Source of the DNA: an uncultured Clostridia bacterium
GTDB taxonomy: Bacteria > Bacillota > Clostridia > Christensenellales > UBA1242
Length of the DNA: 7,655 nucleotides
NCBI GenBank assembly: GCA_946615295.1
Contig: CAMOHL010000030.1
Span: 1-7,655 of the forward strand
Reading direction: 5' to 3'
Below are positions 5,528-7,655 of the stretch, in pieces. The first letter of the stretch is position 1. Each line of letters begins with the position of its first letter. Under the pieces are notes generated by a model. The model saw nothing but the letters and a program-made list of their open reading frames with translations. It did not search any database and was not told where the DNA came from. The position numbers were made by a program, and so were the translations under genes.

Positions 5528-5608
5528 AAAAATTTGAAAAAATTTTCATTTTTTTGCCGTTTTTTTAACAAAAATTGCAGTTTTTTTTCATTTTTTTATG
5601 CTTTTTTT
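5528..5608. other. Phased A/T tracts between convergent genes (likely bent DNA)
   Basis: Homopolymer tracts are centred near 5530, 5541.5, 5552, 5563, 5572, 5584.5, 5594 and 5605. The mean interval is about 10.7 bases, near one helical turn. Four tracts are seven T residues long and one is eight. They lie in the non-coding 3' region downstream of the minus-strand glycosyltransferase. Such phasing predicts static curvature. The forward frame open across here continues antisense into the glycosyltransferase and is not a gene. Confidence 0.45.
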
Positions 5609-5627
5609 GTTGATTTACAAAAATTGT

Positions 5628-6821
5628 TTATTGGTTTTGTTGATTATCTTTTTGTCTTTTGTCTATCAATTTTTTATAATCTTCAACAACTGTTGCTATC
5701 TTTGTATCCCAGTTTACATAAACTGATTTGTAGCAATTTTCACAAACTTTGTTATACAAATCTATATTTTCAAAAATATCAATAATTCTTTGAGCAAATT
5801 TTTGAACATCATTTTCTGCAAAAAATCCATTTTCGTTGTCTACTATGCCATCGCTAGTAACTGAATCTTTCAAAAACACAGTTGGTGTTTTTTGACTTGC
5901 TGCTTCAATTTGAACAAGTGATGAACAATCATACATTGATGGAAACAAAAACAAATCAGCAATATTATAATACTTTGCAAGCATATCTCTATCTGATATT
6001 CTACCCAAAAGTTGAACTTTTTCTTGCATTCCATACTTTTCTATTTTTTCTTTAAGTTTGTCTTCATCTTGACCTGAACCAATATATAACATTTTGAATT
6101 TGAAATCTTTTTCTTTTAGTTCTTTTACTGCATCTAAAATAAAAAATATATTTTTGAGTTCGCAGATTCTACCAACAAATAACAACACCTTTTCATCATC
6201 TTTTATGTTGTGCTTTTTTTTGAGTTCTCTTACAAAACCATCATCATTCAAAAAGTCCATATCAGTTGCATTATTCACAACTTTTGCATGCTCTTTTAGA
6301 CCATAGTCATCATACACATTTGCAACTTCCCTATTCACCGACCAATTTTCATCGCAAGCATTAAAAACCTTCATAATTTTGCTTAATAGAATTTTTGTGA
6401 TTAGTTTTGATTTTGTTGCCTTGTAAAAATCTTGTTTGAATTGGCTGTGGTTTGTTGCAATGCAAGGAATGTTGTGTTTTTTTGCATATTTGAGTCCTGC
6501 CTTTCCAACTGAAAATGGAGAATGGATGTGCACAATATCCAAATTTGAGTTTTCAAGCTCTCTTTTGAATTTTTTGTCAAAACTTGGCATACCCAAATCA
6601 TAGTCAAGACCTGGAACAGCAAGTCTTTTGCATCTCACAACTTTGTATGGAAAATTGTCAACATATCCTTTTTTTCTTGGAGCAACAGTAAACACTGTTA
6701 CATTTGCATACTTTGTTAATCTTTTTGCATAGTTGTCAACCACACTAACAACTCCGTCTATCATTGGATAAAATGTGTCAATAAACAATCCAACATTCAA
6801 TTTTTTTTCTTTTGAGTCCAT
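5628..6821 (-). CDS. Family 4 (GT-B) glycosyltransferase
   Basis: The 397-residue protein has the full GT4 layout. The N-terminal Rossmann domain contains NVGLFIDTFYPMIDGVVSVV (9-28), DIVHIHSPFSVG (95-106; likely catalytic-side His100) and TNHSQF (123-128). The donor-binding C-terminal domain contains LLFVGRICELKN (213-224) and the segment FPSMYDCSSLVQIEAASQ (293-310). The usual E-x7-E donor motif reads Asp298-x7-Glu306, a conservative change. The pattern resembles diacylglycerol and phosphatidylinositol glycosyltransferases, so a membrane glycolipid or lipoteichoic acid anchor product is plausible but not shown. There is no signal peptide. The ATG at 6821 lies at the expected transcription start and lacks a ribosome binding site. 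A TTG at 6800 (codon 8) would begin LNVGLF, matching where relatives usually start, but it also lacks a good site. Confidence 0.93.
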   Translation of the reverse strand: MDSKEKKLNVGLFIDTFYPMIDGVVSVVDNYAKRLTKYANVTVFTVAPRKKGYVDNFPYKVVRCKRLAVPGLDYDLGMPSFDKKFKRELENSNLDIVHIHSPFSVGKAGLKYAKKHNIPCIATNHSQFKQDFYKATKSKLITKILLSKIMKVFNACDENWSVNREVANVYDDYGLKEHAKVVNNATDMDFLNDDGFVRELKKKHNIKDDEKVLLFVGRICELKNIFFILDAVKELKEKDFKFKMLYIGSGQDEDKLKEKIEKYGMQEKVQLLGRISDRDMLAKYYNIADLFLFPSMYDCSSLVQIEAASQKTPTVFLKDSVTSDGIVDNENGFFAENDVQKFAQRIIDIFENIDLYNKVCENCYKSVYVNWDTKIATVVEDYKKLIDKRQKDNQQNQ

Positions 6822-6827
6822 AATTTA

Positions 6828-6856
6828 ATTATACCACCAAAACACTTTGTTGTCTA
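6828..6856 (-). promoter_or_regulatory. Promoter of the family 4 glycosyltransferase, leaderless geometry
   Basis: On the minus strand, TATAAT (plus coordinates 6828-6833) lies exactly 17 bases after TAGACA (6851-6856), a five-of-six -35 box. Only six bases separate the -10 box from the ATG, so the first transcribed base should be at or next to the A of the start codon. Confidence 0.65.
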
Positions 6857-6879
6857 TCTTAAAAAAATTTTGTTATACT
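6850..6879 (+). promoter_or_regulatory. Possible second, upstream rplJ promoter
   Basis: TTGTCT (6850-6855) and TATACT (6874-6879) are 18 bases apart, and TG stands one base before the -10 box, giving an extended -10. The site overlaps the divergent glycosyltransferase promoter. Transcripts would reach the L10 leader with an extra 120 or so bases. It is weaker than the promoter at 6970. Confidence 0.35.
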
Positions 6880-6904
6880 TTTTTTGTCTTATAATTTGCT
6901 GTTT

Positions 6905-6918
6905 TCAAGCATGCTTGA
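6905..6918. promoter_or_regulatory. 14-base perfect palindrome in the divergent region
   Basis: TCAAGCATGCTTGA is its own reverse complement. It lies 51 bases upstream of the main rplJ -35 box and about 84 bases from the glycosyltransferase start. It is GC-richer than its surroundings and ungapped, which suits binding by a dimeric regulator better than a terminator hairpin. Confidence 0.4.
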
Positions 6919-6969
6919 TTTTTTATACAATCAACATTTGTTTTGCTATAAATTTTTGTTTAAAAATCA

Positions 6970-6997
6970 TTGACAAAAAAAATTTATATGATATAAT
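6970..6997 (+). promoter_or_regulatory. Main rplJ promoter (extended -10)
   Basis: A perfect TTGACA (6970-6975) and a perfect TATAAT (6992-6997) are separated by 16 bases, with TG at 6989-6990 forming an extended -10. Transcription would begin near 7004, just upstream of the L10 leader fold, giving a 5' leader of about 190 bases. Confidence 0.85.
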
Positions 6998-7020
6998 ATT
7001 GCTGTAATTAAATAAATTTC

Positions 7021-7133
7021 GTGCCATAGACCACAAGTGAGAAATCGTAAAACACTGTTTGTGTTGCTTGTGTAGGTGCAAAAAATCGTGATATAACTTC
7101 AAGGTTTCTTGTGCCAGCACAGGAAACTTTTTT
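7021..7133 (+). promoter_or_regulatory. Ribosomal protein L10 leader (autoregulatory attenuator)
   Basis: The leader lies directly before rplJ and fits the Firmicutes L10 leader: a bulged stem able to bind the L10(L12) complex, followed by an intrinsic terminator. The base stem pairs GTGCC (7021-7025) with GGTGC (7075-7079). Above an internal loop holding ATAGAC, CACAAG (7032-7037) pairs with CTTGTG (7067-7072). A terminal hairpin AACAC (7051-7055)/GTGTT (7061-7065) sits above a 13-base one-sided bulge that could hold a kink-turn. CTTGTG recurs at 7108-7113, in the terminator's 5' arm, so CACAAG could pair there instead and form an antiterminator. Free L10 would favour the upstream stem and hence termination. 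Confidence 0.85.
7101..7133 (+). terminator. Attenuator terminator of the L10 leader
   Basis: AAGGTTTCTTGTG (7101-7113) pairs with CACAGGAAACTTT (7118-7130) through 13 pairs, two of them G-U, around a four-base loop. Six T residues (7128-7133) close it. It stands 62 bases before the rplJ start and no gene ends before it on this strand, so it acts as an attenuator rather than a gene-end terminator. Confidence 0.85.
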
Positions 7134-7135
7134 AA

Positions 7136-7179
7136 TTATAATCTAATAAGTGTGTTTGACACTTATTATCGCATTATAA
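7136..7179 (+). other. Second hairpin between attenuator and rplJ ribosome binding site
   Basis: TAATAAGTGT (7144-7153) and ACACTTATTA (7159-7168) form a perfect ten-pair stem around GTTTG. After a small asymmetric loop, TTATAAT (7136-7142) and ATTATAA (7173-7179) add seven pairs. The ribosome binding site starts two bases after its 3' end. No T-tract follows, so it is not a terminator. It may affect mRNA stability or ribosome access. Confidence 0.6.
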
Positions 7180-7195
7180 AAAGGAGGACAAAATT

Positions 7196-7655
7196 TTGAG
7201 CACAAATCTTGAAAAGAAACAAGGCATTGTTGAAGAAATCAAAGACAAGATTTCAAAGGCAAAATCTGTTGTGTTTGTTAGCTTTCTTGGAACAAATGTT
7301 GAAAACGAAACAAAATTGAGAAAAGAAGTTAGAGATGCAAAAAGCGAATACAGAGTTTACAAAAACACTTTGCTTTTAAAGGCATTGACAGATCTTGGAT
7401 TTGAAGGTGTTGAAGGATATCTTCACGGTTCTACAAGTGTTGCAATTGACTATGAAGATGAAGTTTCAATTGCAAAAGTTGTAAGCAATGCAAAGAAAGA
7501 TAATGAAAAACTTGAAATCAAGTTTGGAATTTTGAATGGAAAAGTTGTTGATCAACAATATGTTAATGAACTTGCAAACATTCCTACAAGAGAGGAACTC
7601 TATGCAAAACTTGCATTCCTATTCAAAGCTCCAATGCAAAGACTTGCTATTGGTC
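7196..7655 (+). CDS. rplJ: 50S ribosomal protein L10 (partial, cut by window end)
   Basis: 153 codons are present before the window ends; L10 is usually about 165-175 residues, so only the short C-terminus that holds the L12 dimers is missing. The N-terminal domain reads KKQGIVEEIKDKISKAKSVV. It is followed by LRKEVRDAKSEYRVYKNTLL, the conserved rRNA-contacting helix with YKNTL, and later by LHGSTSVAIDYED, LKFGILNGKVV-like spacing and IPTREELYAKL. L10 anchors L12 to the ribosomal stalk and also represses its own operon through the leader. The start is TTG at 7196, supported by an ideal AAGGAGG (7181-7187) eight bases away and by the normal L10 N-terminus; no ATG fits. The gene probably continues into rplL. 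The usual upstream rplK-rplA are not next to it. Confidence 0.96.
   Translation, partial: MSTNLEKKQGIVEEIKDKISKAKSVVFVSFLGTNVENETKLRKEVRDAKSEYRVYKNTLLLKALTDLGFEGVEGYLHGSTSVAIDYEDEVSIAKVVSNAKKDNEKLEIKFGILNGKVVDQQYVNELANIPTREELYAKLAFLFKAPMQRLAIG

Noticed and set aside
5534..5785. Forward open frame of 83 codons rich in Phe.
   Set aside because: It is made of T-tracts and the antisense of the glycosyltransferase 3' end, has no ribosome binding site, and its composition is unlike the other proteins.
6923..7120. Minus-strand open frame across the region upstream of rplJ.
   Set aside because: It runs antisense through the rplJ promoter and the L10 leader, whose structures explain the sequence better.
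1..7655. Mycoplasma-type genetic code suggested by the extreme AT content.
   Set aside because: TGA ends the 349-residue gene and no in-frame TGA is needed anywhere; Trp is always TGG.
1..7655. CRISPR array, insertion sequence, prophage or tRNA.
   Set aside because: No spaced direct repeats, transposase or integrase motifs, terminal repeats or cloverleaf sequences were seen on either strand; the many similar A/T-rich words reflect composition.

Overview
The window looks like the chromosome of a very AT-rich (roughly 30% GC by eye) low-GC Gram-positive bacterium, most likely an uncultured Clostridia-type Firmicute. The support is AGGAGG-type ribosome binding sites, TTGACA/TATAAT promoters, U-tailed hairpin terminators, a DUF1540-type cysteine protein, and a Firmicutes-style L10 leader in front of rplJ. 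TGA is used as a stop and every Trp seen is TGG, so the Mycoplasma code does not apply. I see no mobile element, CRISPR array, tRNA or rRNA.

Layout, left to right. (1) Positions 1-91 hold the last 29 codons of an unidentified gene and are followed by a probable terminator. (2) Positions 330-1857 hold a two-gene overlapping operon of polytopic membrane proteins: a YwaF/TMEM164-like protein, then a YhhN/TMEM86-like (lysoplasmalogenase family) protein. (3) A bidirectional terminator separates it from a small TM2-like membrane protein on the minus strand. (4) Positions 2401-3450 encode a 349-residue protein I do not recognise. Its strong extended -10 promoter sits so close to the ATG that the mRNA should be leaderless. 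(5) A second bidirectional terminator is shared with a minus-strand protein carrying two DUF1540-like cysteine modules. (6) rplI (L9) and a family 2 glycosyltransferase form an operon driven by a promoter with a perfect inverted repeat beside it. (7) A compound terminator and a run of helically phased A/T tracts lie between this operon and a convergent minus-strand family 4 glycosyltransferase, also predicted leaderless. (8) The divergent region after it holds the rplJ promoter, an L10 autoregulatory leader with its attenuator terminator, an extra hairpin, and the start of rplJ (L10, TTG start), cut by the window end.

How the genes fit together: three or four products point to the cell envelope (two putative ether-lipid/phospholipid enzymes and two glycosyltransferases), mixed with two ribosomal protein genes that are not in their usual neighbourhoods. 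The most interesting item is the membrane gene pair. By analogy with the mammalian proteins TMEM164 (acyl transfer to ether/plasmalogen lysolipids) and TMEM86 (lysoplasmalogen hydrolysis), it could be a bacterial plasmalogen-remodelling unit. The two predicted leaderless genes and the competing pairings in the L10 leader come next. All functional statements rest on reading motifs by eye; no database search was possible.
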